DNA from: Candidatus Poseidoniaceae archaeon
Lineage (GTDB): Archaea; Thermoplasmatota; Poseidoniia; Poseidoniales; Poseidoniaceae
Direction: 5' to 3'
Assembly: GCA_938075675.1 (NCBI GenBank)
Contig: CALJHE010000010.1
Span: forward strand, 1-56,742
DNA length: 56,742 bases
In this document: positions 37,934-47,800 of the stretch, one piece after another
Numbering within the stretch: the stretch's first letter is position 1
Layout: each line of letters opens with the position of its first letter
Notes under the pieces: model-generated
Seen by the model: the letters and a program-made list of their open reading frames with translations, nothing else
What the model was told of the DNA's origin: nothing
Database searches by the model: none
Made by a program: the position numbers and the translations under genes

Positions 37934-38518
37934 TTGGATCTCATCCAACAACTCGAAGGCCAACCTGGACATGTTGGAGAGCCCGCAATCATCGGAATCA
38001 TTACCATCAGTGACCGTGCAAGTGCTGGCAAGTACGAGGATGAAGGCGGTCCTGCAGTACTCTCTTTCCTGCGTGAAGGTATTGCCAGTCCTTTGACAGT
38101 CCACTACCGATGCGTCCCTGATGACAGAGCACACATTGAAGCAACGCTCATTGAAATGTGCGACGAGATAGGTTGCCATGTCGTTGTTACGACTGGAGGC
38201 ACTGGACCCGCCCAAAGAGATGTGACCCCTGAGGCAACGGAACGTGTGTGTGAGAAAATACTTCCAGGCTTTGGAGAACAAATGAGAGCCATCTCACTCC
38301 AGTATGTTCCAACTGCCATTCTTTCGAGACAAATCGGAGGCATCAGAGGCAAATGTCTGCTCTTCAATCTCCCGGGCCGTCCGAAATCAATTCGAGAAAC
38401 CATTGACGAGATTTGGAAGGCTGTTCCTTACTGTGTCGACCTTCTGGGAGGGCCTTACATTGATTCGGTTGATAGTGTATGCAATGCCTTCCGCCCGAAA
38501 TCTGCTCGCCGAAGATAA
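37934..38518 (+). CDS. mogA: Molybdopterin adenylyltransferase (MogA/MoaB family)
   Basis: 194 residues from TTG 37934, with AGGGGTG upstream. TTGGTGPAQRDVTPEAT, GFGEQMR and NLPGRPKSI are hallmark motifs. It adenylates molybdopterin before metal insertion in molybdenum cofactor synthesis. No other molybdenum-cofactor gene is in the window. Closely follows the membrane protein and precedes dihydroorotase, all co-directional. Confidence 0.93.
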   Translation: MDLIQQLEGQPGHVGEPAIIGIITISDRASAGKYEDEGGPAVLSFLREGIASPLTVHYRCVPDDRAHIEATLIEMCDEIGCHVVVTTGGTGPAQRDVTPEATERVCEKILPGFGEQMRAISLQYVPTAILSRQIGGIRGKCLLFNLPGRPKSIRETIDEIWKAVPYCVDLLGGPYIDSVDSVCNAFRPKSARRR

Positions 38519-38563
38519 ATGCCCATAGTATAGTTCAAGGAGTGGATTCGCTCAAAGCGACTC

Positions 38564-39985
38564 ATGGACAATACAAATACGCGTGGAAACATGCTCATTG
38601 TTGGAGCAACAGTCGTTTTACCAAACGAAACGAAACACGCTGATGTTCGAACTGTAGATGGCGTGATAACTGATATATCCGAGCCTCAACTTCTTGAGCA
38701 CCACGACGGCGAACTTCTCATTGATGGTTCGAGTCTCCATCTCTTACCTGGGGCGATTGACCCACAAGTTCACTTTCGTGACCCTGGACAACCCGAAAAG
38801 GAAGATTTGGGCAGCGGCTCTGCAGCTGCAGTAAGTGGTGGCGTCACATCGTTTCTTGATATGCCAAACAACAAGCCATCCATCGTCGATTTACCTGGCA
38901 TGCAAATGAAGTTGGATACGGCTGCCGCAAAATGCGTCAACAACTATGGATTCTTCATAGGAGCAACTCCGGATAACATCGAAAAACTTCAGGAAGCAGT
39001 TGGGACGCCCGAAGCACCTATTGCCATTCCCGGAATCTGTGGCATCAAAATCTTCATGGGTTCTTCTACCGGAACACTTCTGGTCAATGAACGTGAAGCC
39101 TTGGAAACAATTTTTTCTCAAACTGCAGGACTCATCGCCGTCCATGCTGAAGACGAGAAGAGATTGAATGAACGCTTCCCGGACTACGAATCGCGCACCG
39201 ATATCGCAGCACATGCCGAATGGAGGGATGATGTAACTGCACTGCTGGCAACCCAACTTGCCGTCGAACTCGCTCAAGCCAACGACCACAGACTGCATAT
39301 TTTGCATCTCACCTCAGGCATTGAAGCAGATTGGTTGAACGGAATCACTTCATTGCCATCGCAGCAAAAAGAAGGTGCTGTGATTACCACTGAGACTTTG
39401 CCCCAGCACCTCACATTCACCGACGTAGACGTAAAGGAACAGGGCACACGGTTGCAGATGAACCCTCCAATACGCTATCAAACGGACAAGGACACGCTCT
39501 GGAAGCGTCTCTTGGATGGAACTGTGCAATGTATGGCTACCGACCATGCACCTCACACCACAGAAGCAAAACAATTGGGATTCCCACAAGCACCGAGTGG
39601 AATGCCTGGAGTGGAAACTTCACTTGCAGTCATGCTAACACACGCAAAATCGGGAATCTGCACCATCGAACAAGTGGTTGAATGGATGTCATCCAATGTA
39701 GCCGATTGCTACAACATGATCGGCAAGGGACGAATCGAAGTTGGCGCTGATGCTGATTTTGTGCTGGTCGACATGGAAAATGAACACGAAGTATTGGACG
39801 AAAACAGTTGGACTCGTGTTGGCTGGAACCCGTTCCGAGGACGGATGTTAACTGGCTGGGCAAAAATGACCATTGTTGCCGGAATCCCAGTGTTTGAACG
39901 AACCGAGCAAACAGGCCAAAAAGGCCAACTCCTTGTTGAACCTGGCTCAGTTGGGGCCCCAATTTTGATGGCTCCGTGGAATTAA
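38564..39985 (+). CDS. pyrC: Dihydroorotase-like cyclic amidohydrolase
   Basis: 473 residues; ATG 38591 is an alternative start. The metal site begins DPQVHFRDPG, so the usual first His of HxH is Gln, as in a bacterial subgroup of dihydroorotases I recall. KIFMGSSTG supplies a candidate carboxylated Lys, VHAEDE and LHILHLTSG the later His ligands, and ATDHAPHT the Asp. Probable role: ring closure of carbamoyl-aspartate in pyrimidine synthesis. Other cyclic amide hydrolysis (allantoinase- or hydantoinase-like) is the alternative. Confidence 0.85.
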   Translation: MDNTNTRGNMLIVGATVVLPNETKHADVRTVDGVITDISEPQLLEHHDGELLIDGSSLHLLPGAIDPQVHFRDPGQPEKEDLGSGSAAAVSGGVTSFLDMPNNKPSIVDLPGMQMKLDTAAAKCVNNYGFFIGATPDNIEKLQEAVGTPEAPIAIPGICGIKIFMGSSTGTLLVNEREALETIFSQTAGLIAVHAEDEKRLNERFPDYESRTDIAAHAEWRDDVTALLATQLAVELAQANDHRLHILHLTSGIEADWLNGITSLPSQQKEGAVITTETLPQHLTFTDVDVKEQGTRLQMNPPIRYQTDKDTLWKRLLDGTVQCMATDHAPHTTEAKQLGFPQAPSGMPGVETSLAVMLTHAKSGICTIEQVVEWMSSNVADCYNMIGKGRIEVGADADFVLVDMENEHEVLDENSWTRVGWNPFRGRMLTGWAKMTIVAGIPVFERTEQTGQKGQLLVEPGSVGAPILMAPWN

Positions 39986-40064
39986 TGCCGTTTTTCGTCG
40001 TAATTTCAAGGATTTTGAGGTAATATTATACGCTCAACCGCTTACTTCACCGCAGGGAAACAAC

Positions 40065-40352
40065 ATGAGTTGGCTCGAAGAAAATATTGGAGAAGGATAT
40101 CAGCAAGTCGTCATTGGATTTAGTGTGTTCATAATCGGCGCACTGCTCGGATGGATGGAAGCAGCAGACAGCGTAATGTCGGCATCGGACGTTTACATGC
40201 CGGCAGTAATTATGCTGTCAGGAGCAATGGTTACAATGCTTGGACTGTCCTTCGGAACTGAAAACGAAGAAGATCGAACGGATGATTTAATGAACGCAAT
40301 CAACGAGCTTACTGCTCGAATGAACTCCATGCTCGGCGTCGAAGAAGAGTGA
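40065..40352 (+). CDS. Small two-helix membrane protein of unknown function
   Basis: 95 residues. Two hydrophobic segments (about 16-32 and 45-65) form a hairpin. The C-terminal 30 residues are charged and helical (DDLMNAINELTARMNSM), a likely coiled coil. A T/A-rich promoter-like stretch (TAATATTATAC, 40021-40031) lies about 35 bases upstream. Convergent with the M32 gene, with only two bases between stops. Confidence 0.78.
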   Translation: MSWLEENIGEGYQQVVIGFSVFIIGALLGWMEAADSVMSASDVYMPAVIMLSGAMVTMLGLSFGTENEEDRTDDLMNAINELTARMNSMLGVEEE

Positions 40353-40354
40353 AA

Positions 40355-41866
40355 TCACAGTCCATATAGCGAACCGTATTTTGCTTCAACGTATCGAAGA
40401 AAAGGTTCGGGGGATGGCGGAGATCCGGTTGCATACTCGATGAGTTCTGCCGGAGACATCTTGCTTCCTTGTTCATGAATTCTTGGCCGCAACCATTGCA
40501 ATAAGCTTGACCAGTCACCGGAAGACACGAGGGTGTCAATATCGCCAAGATCACTCTGCATTGATTCGAGTAATTGAGCGGCATAGAGATTCCCCAGCGT
40601 GTAAGTAGGGAAGTAACCAAATGCACCCATGGACCAATGAATGTCCTGCAAACAACCCATGGTATCGTTCGGGACCTGAACGCCGAACCACTCTTCAAAC
40701 ATGGCATTCCAAGTTGCAGGTAAATCCGAAACGGGAAGGTTTTCGTTGAATATTTTCTTTTCGATTTCATACCTCAGCATCACGTGTAAATTGTAAGTAA
40801 CTTCATCCGCCTCGACTCGTATGAAACCTTTGGAAACTGTATTTGCTATTCTGTTCAGTTCTTCTGGCTTCCAGTCAGGAGCATCGGGGAATTGTTCCCT
40901 AAACCAAGGAAGTGCAGTCTCCCAAAACGCAGTAGTTCGACCAATTTGGTTTTCCCAAAATCGACTTTGAGATTCATGAACTCCAAGTGAAACAGCATCG
41001 CCACGTGGTGTGAGAGAATGGATTCGAGCTAAACCTTGTTCGTAAAGAGCGTGACCTGTTTCATGCATGACTGCATACAAACAGGAAAAGGGGTCTTTTT
41101 CGTCAAATCTCGTCGTAAAGCGCGTATCTCCCGGCCACAATCCTGCGGAGAAAGGATGCGTTGAAGCGTCCATACGGCCTGCTGAGAAATCAAAGCCCAT
41201 CGCTTCCGAGACTTTGAGGCAAAACTCAGTCTGTGCTTCGATAGAAAAGCGCATTCCTTCAGGCAGTGTTGGGTCCGGGCGTGTGATTTGCGCTTCGGTG
41301 ATGTTCTGTAGAAGCGGTACGAGGCGAGCACGGAGGCCGGCAAAGAGAGGATCATAATCTGTGACCTTCATGCCAACCTCGTATTCATCAAGCAAAACAT
41401 CGTAAGGGTTTTTTTCTCCCCCATAATATGCAATTTTTCTCTTAGTCATGTCAATGAGCGATTCGAGCTGGGGTAAGAAGGATAAGAAATCGGATTCAGC
41501 ACGTGCTTTTTGCCACGAAAGTAGAGCCTCAGACTTTGCTTTCGCAAATGCTGCTACAAATTCTGCTGGAAGTTGAATGGCCTTATCGTAGGCTCGGCGC
41601 ATCTCACGTACATTCGCTTGCTGGTCATCATCGAGTTCAGATGACTGTTCAAGTTGAGTCAAAAGGCGGCCCATTTCATCGTCGACAAGCCGAGTATGGC
41701 GTTCTGCAGCAAGCCATGACAATATATCGGAGCGAGCTTCTGAGCCTTTCGCAGGCATGATGGTCTCTTGATCCCAACCGAGATGGCCTTGAAGAGCCCC
41801 CAAACGATGTATGTCTTTTACACGTTCAATGAACGCCGAATATGCCTGCATGCTTGTCCCATTCAT
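40355..41866 (-). CDS. Carboxypeptidase Taq family metallopeptidase (M32)
   Basis: 503 residues from ATG 41866, matching the usual length; longer readings would overlap the divergent neighbour's promoter. HETGHALYEQG is the HExxH zinc site, HESQSRFWEN and GDTRFTTRFDE are M32 signatures, and LGWDQETIMP starts the N-terminal helical domain. It removes C-terminal residues in the cytoplasm. Divergent from the M29-like gene, suggesting shared control of two peptidases. Confidence 0.95.
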   Translation of the reverse strand: MNGTSMQAYSAFIERVKDIHRLGALQGHLGWDQETIMPAKGSEARSDILSWLAAERHTRLVDDEMGRLLTQLEQSSELDDDQQANVREMRRAYDKAIQLPAEFVAAFAKAKSEALLSWQKARAESDFLSFLPQLESLIDMTKRKIAYYGGEKNPYDVLLDEYEVGMKVTDYDPLFAGLRARLVPLLQNITEAQITRPDPTLPEGMRFSIEAQTEFCLKVSEAMGFDFSAGRMDASTHPFSAGLWPGDTRFTTRFDEKDPFSCLYAVMHETGHALYEQGLARIHSLTPRGDAVSLGVHESQSRFWENQIGRTTAFWETALPWFREQFPDAPDWKPEELNRIANTVSKGFIRVEADEVTYNLHVMLRYEIEKKIFNENLPVSDLPATWNAMFEEWFGVQVPNDTMGCLQDIHWSMGAFGYFPTYTLGNLYAAQLLESMQSDLGDIDTLVSSGDWSSLLQWLRPRIHEQGSKMSPAELIEYATGSPPSPEPFLRYVEAKYGSLYGL

Positions 41867-41970
41867 CCATCCGTCATGAACGCTCGTATGGGAATGCTCG
41901 TGGTGATGAGTGGAGATTGTAATGCAAATATTGCCACACATTGAAGTCGTTGAAGCATCTCGGTGAGAAT

Positions 41971-43143
41971 ATGGTGCGGCCTTTCTCTCGTAAGGGAATA
42001 AAAACTGCACCGGCCCCTGTCGACGATGATGAATTGGAGGAGGTCATCAATGAGGTTGAAGAGGCCGTTGGTGAGGGCTCTGAGACTCAAGATTCGCAAG
42101 ATACAGAAGTCCTTGAAGAGCAAATTCCATTCGACGAACTTTCTATAGAAGAAGTTTCTGAAGGCCTGAAAATCAGTGCCCAAACGGTAATCAAAACATG
42201 TATGGATATTCGTCGAGGCGAGAATGTACTTATTGTCTGTGACCCAACGACCGGGGACATTGGCCAAGCACTCCATGAAGCAGCAAACGAACGCTCTGAC
42301 CGCGTCTTGCTTATTGTCATGCCAAAAGCACGCCACCATGGCGAAGAACCGCCGTCACCTGTTGCAAACTTAATGCGTCAACAACAGGTTGTCATTGCTC
42401 CAACGCGATATTCACTCACTCACACACGTGCTATACGCCAATCTGTCCGTGATGGAGCAAGGGTCGCTACAATGCCAGGCATGACAAACGAAATGTTTAG
42501 TCGAGGTGGAATGTCTGCTGATTTCAACGAAATCAAACAGAAGATAAGCGACCTCACCCCTTATTTCCGCCGAAGAAGAATTGTCAATGTCAAGTCTGAA
42601 CAAGGAACTGATGTAACTTTTGAAGTCAACTGGCGTGAGTGGAAACTCGATGATAACGGCATCTGTAATCGACCGAAGATGCTCACAAACTTACCCGCTG
42701 GAAAGGCTTTCATCATGCCTCGAGAAGGTACTATGAACGGCAAAGTCGTCATTGATGGTTCATGGGAATCTAATCTTGTCGACGAACCAATTACCTTGGT
42801 GATTGAAGAAGGAATGGTCATGGATGTCAAAGGTGGAACTACTGCCGCTACTATTCGACAAGAGTTCGGTGAAGCAGCCAAGCGTTTGCGAACGAAAGAT
42901 CGTGAAAATGTATGGACTGTAGCCGAATTTGGTTTCGGTATGAACCCACAAGCACGCCTCTCTGGAAATGTATTGGAGGATGAAAAACGCCTCGGAACAT
43001 GCTATTTTTCCGTAGGAGACAACACCGCTTTGGGTGGAACTTCTGCAGTTGGAATTCACATTCCCGGGGTTCTGAAGAACGCAAGCGTTTGGCTGGACGA
43101 TACTCAACTCATTACCAACGGCGAATTTACGCTGTGGGACTGA
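41971..43143 (+). CDS. M29-type aminopeptidase-like protein with divergent metal site
   Basis: 390 residues from ATG 41971 (GGTGAGA just upstream). An acidic extension of about 60 residues precedes an AmpS/M29 fold: GENVLIVCDPTTGDIGQAL, MPGMTNEMF, AFIMPREGTMNGKVV, AEFGFGMNP and the LGGTSAVGIHIPG end. The two Glu ligands appear present, but the usual His before ALG reads CYFSVGDN and the HxD pair reads HIP. Catalysis may be altered or lost, or the metal set may differ. Abuts the EF-hand gene with no base between stops. Confidence 0.78.
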   Translation: MVRPFSRKGIKTAPAPVDDDELEEVINEVEEAVGEGSETQDSQDTEVLEEQIPFDELSIEEVSEGLKISAQTVIKTCMDIRRGENVLIVCDPTTGDIGQALHEAANERSDRVLLIVMPKARHHGEEPPSPVANLMRQQQVVIAPTRYSLTHTRAIRQSVRDGARVATMPGMTNEMFSRGGMSADFNEIKQKISDLTPYFRRRRIVNVKSEQGTDVTFEVNWREWKLDDNGICNRPKMLTNLPAGKAFIMPREGTMNGKVVIDGSWESNLVDEPITLVIEEGMVMDVKGGTTAATIRQEFGEAAKRLRTKDRENVWTVAEFGFGMNPQARLSGNVLEDEKRLGTCYFSVGDNTALGGTSAVGIHIPGVLKNASVWLDDTQLITNGEFTLWD

Positions 43144-44718
43144 TCAGCGAACGCCGCTCTGTGTACCACAAATTGGGCAGAATCTCCAGTATGGGTCAAG
43201 CCCAATACCGCAACCTCGGCAATGAATTCCTGAACGGATTGTTGGTTGAATCGGTTGTTGAGGTTGATTCCAGCCTTGTTGAGGTTGTTGATTCCAAGCC
43301 TGTTGCTGCTGCTGTTGAGGAGGCTGTTGATTCCAGGCCTGCTGTTGCTGTTGAGGAGGCTGTTGATTCCAGGCCTGCTGTTGTTGTGCCGGTTGTTGAT
43401 TCCAGCCTTGTTGTTGCTGAGTTGGTTGCTGAACGGGTTGTTGTACAGGCTGTGATTGTTGTGCAAGTGGTTTACGAACAGGTGCGACCGGACGAGGAAG
43501 CGACTGAGTTTTCTCAGCAGCAGGGGATGAAATGAATTCAGAGAGAGAAACTGTTCCGTCTCCATCCGTATCGGCTTGCTCATGCAGTTCTTTGGCTTCT
43601 TCGAGGGATGTACCAGTAGCCACAGCGAGTTCTTCAACGGAAAGTTCTCTGCTTCCGTCAGTATCTGCGGCCAAGAAGTGCTCAGCAGCACTGACAAATT
43701 CTTCTTCCGCAGGCTCAGGAACTTCTTCCGCAGGCTCGGGTGCCGGCTCTAATACAGGCTCTTGAACCGCCTCTTGAACCGTCTCTTGAACCGCCTCTTC
43801 GACAGGTTCTGATGCCGAATCAGGAACTGTTACTTCTGGTTCTTCCTTTCCTAGGCCAAGGTCGAAAGCACCGGAGAATGCATCTTCTTCAGCACGAGCC
43901 ACCATTCGTTCGTTGTTGGTATCGAGTACTGGTTCGGCAACAGCAACAGGCTCCACCGATGGCAATTCAACAGCACTGGAAACCTCTGCCGGGAGAGGAA
44001 GGCCTGGTAAATCGACTTCTTTCTCAACTTGAGGCGCTGGAGGAAGAGGTACTTCTTCCACAGGTTTAGGTAACGATGGTGTTGGTTTTGGAAGCGAAAC
44101 CGAAGCAGATGCAATAGGCGCTGCTGCTGCTTTACCGCTGGCAAGAGAAGGGACTGGCAGAGCGTGGCCAGCAACATCCAGTGAAGCATCAAGCTCGTCA
44201 GCAACTGCGAGAAGCGTTGCCGTGTGAGATGCCGGGTCAGCAAACAATTGCTTGAGTGTGTTGAGATAACGTGTAACCTCACCTTCTGAACCGGTTGTTG
44301 AAGCGATGGCAAGCAATTTCAGAATACGCATTGGGTCGGCTAATGTCGCTAATTTACCCTGTTCTTCTTCGCTCAGGGAAGGAGATTGTCCACTGGATTC
44401 TCCCGATGAATCCGGCAGACCAAGGTACTGTGAAAGTGGGTCTGGCAGACTCATAAGTCCGAGATGGCCTGCAACCAGATAGTAAATCTCGCCACCTTCA
44501 CATTGAATGCGCTCACTTGCTGCCTCAAAATCGAAATCACCTGGGAGAAGTACGACATCGGATAAAATTGAGAAAAATTGCTCCATAGCCTTCTCTTGTT
44601 CCATGGCCATCAAAGTGTGAACCATGTCGGAGGACTCTATGACGCCGAAATATGCTGCTGCATCGTCGACTTCGATGCCTGTTGGCAAAGATGCTCCTTC
44701 AAGTTCCTTGTCGGCCAT
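43144..44718 (-). CDS. Cytoplasmic EF-hand protein with Q/N-rich prion-like tract and C-terminal zinc ribbon
   Basis: 524 residues from ATG 44718 (AGGGGGATC upstream). The N-terminal 180 residues form a helical domain I do not recognise. About 180-340 is Pro/Glu/Val-rich. Two EF-hand loops follow (DTDGSRELSVEE at 352-363 and DTDGDGTVSLSE at 383-394) with the full set of calcium-ligand positions. Residues 420-490 are a Gln/Asn/Trp/Pro repeat (QQQQAWNQQPP units). The C-terminus has CxxC at 500/503 and CPIC at 514-517, a zinc ribbon. No signal or membrane helix. It lies 89 bases downstream of the integrin-like giant gene on the same strand. Confidence 0.83.
   Translation of the reverse strand: MADKELEGASLPTGIEVDDAAAYFGVIESSDMVHTLMAMEQEKAMEQFFSILSDVVLLPGDFDFEAASERIQCEGGEIYYLVAGHLGLMSLPDPLSQYLGLPDSSGESSGQSPSLSEEEQGKLATLADPMRILKLLAIASTTGSEGEVTRYLNTLKQLFADPASHTATLLAVADELDASLDVAGHALPVPSLASGKAAAAPIASASVSLPKPTPSLPKPVEEVPLPPAPQVEKEVDLPGLPLPAEVSSAVELPSVEPVAVAEPVLDTNNERMVARAEEDAFSGAFDLGLGKEEPEVTVPDSASEPVEEAVQETVQEAVQEPVLEPAPEPAEEVPEPAEEEFVSAAEHFLAADTDGSRELSVEELAVATGTSLEEAKELHEQADTDGDGTVSLSEFISSPAAEKTQSLPRPVAPVRKPLAQQSQPVQQPVQQPTQQQQGWNQQPAQQQQAWNQQPPQQQQQAWNQQPPQQQQQQAWNQQPQQGWNQPQQPIQPTIRSGIHCRGCGIGLDPYWRFCPICGTQSGVR
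43249..43461 (-). repeat. Q/N-rich tandem coding repeat
   Basis: Four to five units of about 14 codons encode AWNQQPxQQQQ-type segments. Low-complexity DNA of this kind is prone to length change. Confidence 0.8.
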
Positions 44719-44807
44719 ATTCGATCCCCCTTTAACTCGTCCAATTGAATCCTGTTCTTGAGTATGATGTTTCAAACTCATGCCAAAGCAGTCGCAGCGA
44801 CTCCATA

Positions 44808-47800
44808 TCAACGACTCCTACCAATATTGAATATTGCTCTCGACTGAGGTGCTGACCATCCAGTTTCTTGCAACTGCATGAGAATATTACGTTCATTTTC
44901 ACCTTCTGCAAGCGCCGAATGTACCCAATCGGCTGCGGATTCCCTGTCTTCAACTTGCCATTCTTCAAAAATCGACAAATCGATGTTTAACTTGGCTTTC
45001 CGTACTTTGGCTGAGGGTTCAGCATCAGGTTTAGGTTCATCAACGAATGTTGTAACTTTCTTTGCACCTGTTTTCACTGAGCGTTCGCCACGCGGTGGAC
45101 CGCTCGGAGGTTTGCTTGCTGAACTCTTTGGAGGACCTCCCGGTCCACGGCCCGGTGGCCCGCTTGAGGGCCCTCCTGATGAAGGCGGCTTTGCTGCACT
45201 CTTCGAAGGGCCACCCGGCCCACGGCCTGCAGGGCGACCCGTAGGGCCTCCGCGTGCTGGCGCTGCACGCTGTTGAGGTTTCTGAGCACTTCGACTGTTC
45301 CGGAAAGGAAGAGGTTCATCCTCATCATCATCGTCCCAATCATCTTCGTCATCATCGAAATCGTAGTCACCACCGCGCCGGCGCAGGATAAGTATGCCAA
45401 CGAGAAGCACGACCAAAAGACCGATACCGGCAGCGATGAGTGTGGTTGAACCCAACAAGGAAGAGGTCTCGTCCCCGGAGCTCGAATCCTCCTTTGGACA
45501 GCCATCGGATAAACCATCTGGCCCAGCAGGTTCGTTCGGACAATTATCAAGCAAATCCGAGATTCCGTCGTTGTCTGAATCAAGTTGACTCAATACACAG
45601 CCGTTCTCGTCGATGCTGTCTTTCTGTGAATAAGGCGTGTCTGGACACAAGTCTGGAGAGGTGCCGTTCGGATTATCGCCGAGTCCGTCGTAATCTGAAT
45701 CCTCCCATTGCGTTGGATTCCCTGCAAGGCCTGCAGGTTCAAACTCATCCCGATAGCCATCGCCATCGTCAAAGCAACCGAGGAAGTCAACGAACGATGT
45801 TCCAAACTCAAGTGGACACTCATCAGCATCATCGCCGGCAGGGTTGTCCCCGTAACCATCTCCGTCTTGGTCGAACCATTGCGTTCCATCGGAAGGGAAA
45901 GCATCACCAGATTGGTTTTCTCGTAGTCCTGAAGTTTCGTTCAGTGTGTAGATGTAAGTTCCAAAATATCCGTCGCCGTCTGGGTCAGCAGATTCGTCAA
46001 TGCAACCGTCGGTTAGTACCGGGGTTCCCGCAGGTGTGTCTGGGCACTGGTCATCAGCGTCTTTGACACCGTCTGAATCGGAATCCCGTTCAGAGGCTGA
46101 ACAACCGTTCTCATCGACACTTTCGCGTTCGCTTTCAATGGTATTCGGGCACAAGTCAGCAGGACCTGAGACATTATCCATATCGTCATCTGACAACAAT
46201 TGCGCCTCGCTGCAACCATCAGCATCGACTGTTTCGCCGAACGGTGTTAAAGGGCAGAGATCGAGATGATTGAATACCGAATCGTCATCATCATCCAATT
46301 GATTGTCTGCACACCCAACTGAATTGACGGCAAGGCCAGCATCTGTGTCGGGGCAAATATCCTCCAAATTAGGAATGAAATCGCCATCATCATCAGTACC
46401 GTCGATGAAACGGCATCCAATACCCGTACCGTCAACAAACGGACTTGTTCCTTCGAGTATACCCGGGATTGTCGGACACTCATCGGCTTGGTAACCGTTT
46501 GGATTATCACCAAAACCATCATTATCGAAATCAAGCCATTGGCTCGCCTCAGTAGGGAATTCGTCTTGCGAATCCATCCAACCGTCTCCATCAGAGTCCG
46601 GGCATCCTGGATAAGGGCTGGTTGAGTTGCCAAACACTCCAGGGCAACCGTCGAGCATCAACCCGTTACCGTCGTTCTCGGTAGAATTGTCAGTTACGTT
46701 GTATGAATCGGTCCAACGGTCTGGATGTCCGTCAGAATCATTGTCTTCAGCAGCAGCGATGTTATCCGGGAAACGGTCTGGGTTTGTGGCTCCTTCAGAA
46801 CCGTTATCGCCGTAGCCATCGCCATCGCTGTCAGCCCATTGGGTCGGATCAAATGGCCATGCATCTGCGCCAAGTGAGGCATTCCATTCAAACCCACCAA
46901 CGGTCGATGGGTCAGAAGAACCATCAGAATCTGAGTCGAGGCAACCTTTTCTGTCGCGGAATGAAACTCCGTAATCCCATTTACAGTCGTCTCCTTGAGT
47001 TGGGTCTGAGGAGTTATCTCCCCAACCGTCGCCGTCTGTATCCTTGTACTGAGATGGATTGAATGGGAATAAATCACCAGCAGGTTGGCCAGAATCGTAT
47101 TCTGTGATACAACAATCCGGCCCCGAGTTATCGCCGTATCCGTCACCGTCTGAATCCGAAGCAAGTTTCCAGTTAAAGATGAAAACATCGCCATCGAAAT
47201 ACATGAAATTATTGTTTGACCAACCGTCCTGGTCGTAATCATCACAACCCATTCGGTCAATCCAGGATTCACCAGAATCATCGTTACAAGCATCGTCAAC
47301 GTCCGCATACCCATCGTTGTCAAAGTCAAGGCAGCCGTAAGTGAAGTACATCGAAGGCGCATCGCTTGACGGACATGAATCAGTCAATGGACCGTACGCA
47401 TTATCTCCAAAACCATCGCCGTCGTTGTCCGACCATTGATCGCCCAAGTGCGGCAACTCATCGACCAAATCGAAAACAAGGTCTCTGTCGGTGTCAACAT
47501 AGAGCCTGAGAACTTTGTACACTTGTGCTGTATCATCTTTGAACGCCATGTGTAACGTTTCGTTGGAATCTCTAAACAAGCCAACGCTGCCCACCGTGGA
47601 GATGTCTCCAAAGGAGATCGAATTCCAGTGGTACGACGATTCCTCAGCGTTCAAAGTGTTCCACGTAAGAAGATTCGATTGCCCAGCGCTGGTCATGAGA
47701 ATGTATGTGTTGTTCTCTACAGCCAAGTCCCAAGTGCTGCCAGAGTTTGATTGAGGTTGTGAGCCGAAGGACGACCAATTACCGGTGGAATTACGCACAT

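Noticed and set aside
37379-38281. 300-residue minus-strand frame
   Set aside because: It lies across the ends of two clear genes (the membrane protein and mogA) and reads as their antisense.
45490-47500. CRISPR-like periodic repeats
   Set aside because: The periodicity is codon-level thrombospondin type 3 coding repeats, with no constant repeat and variable spacers.
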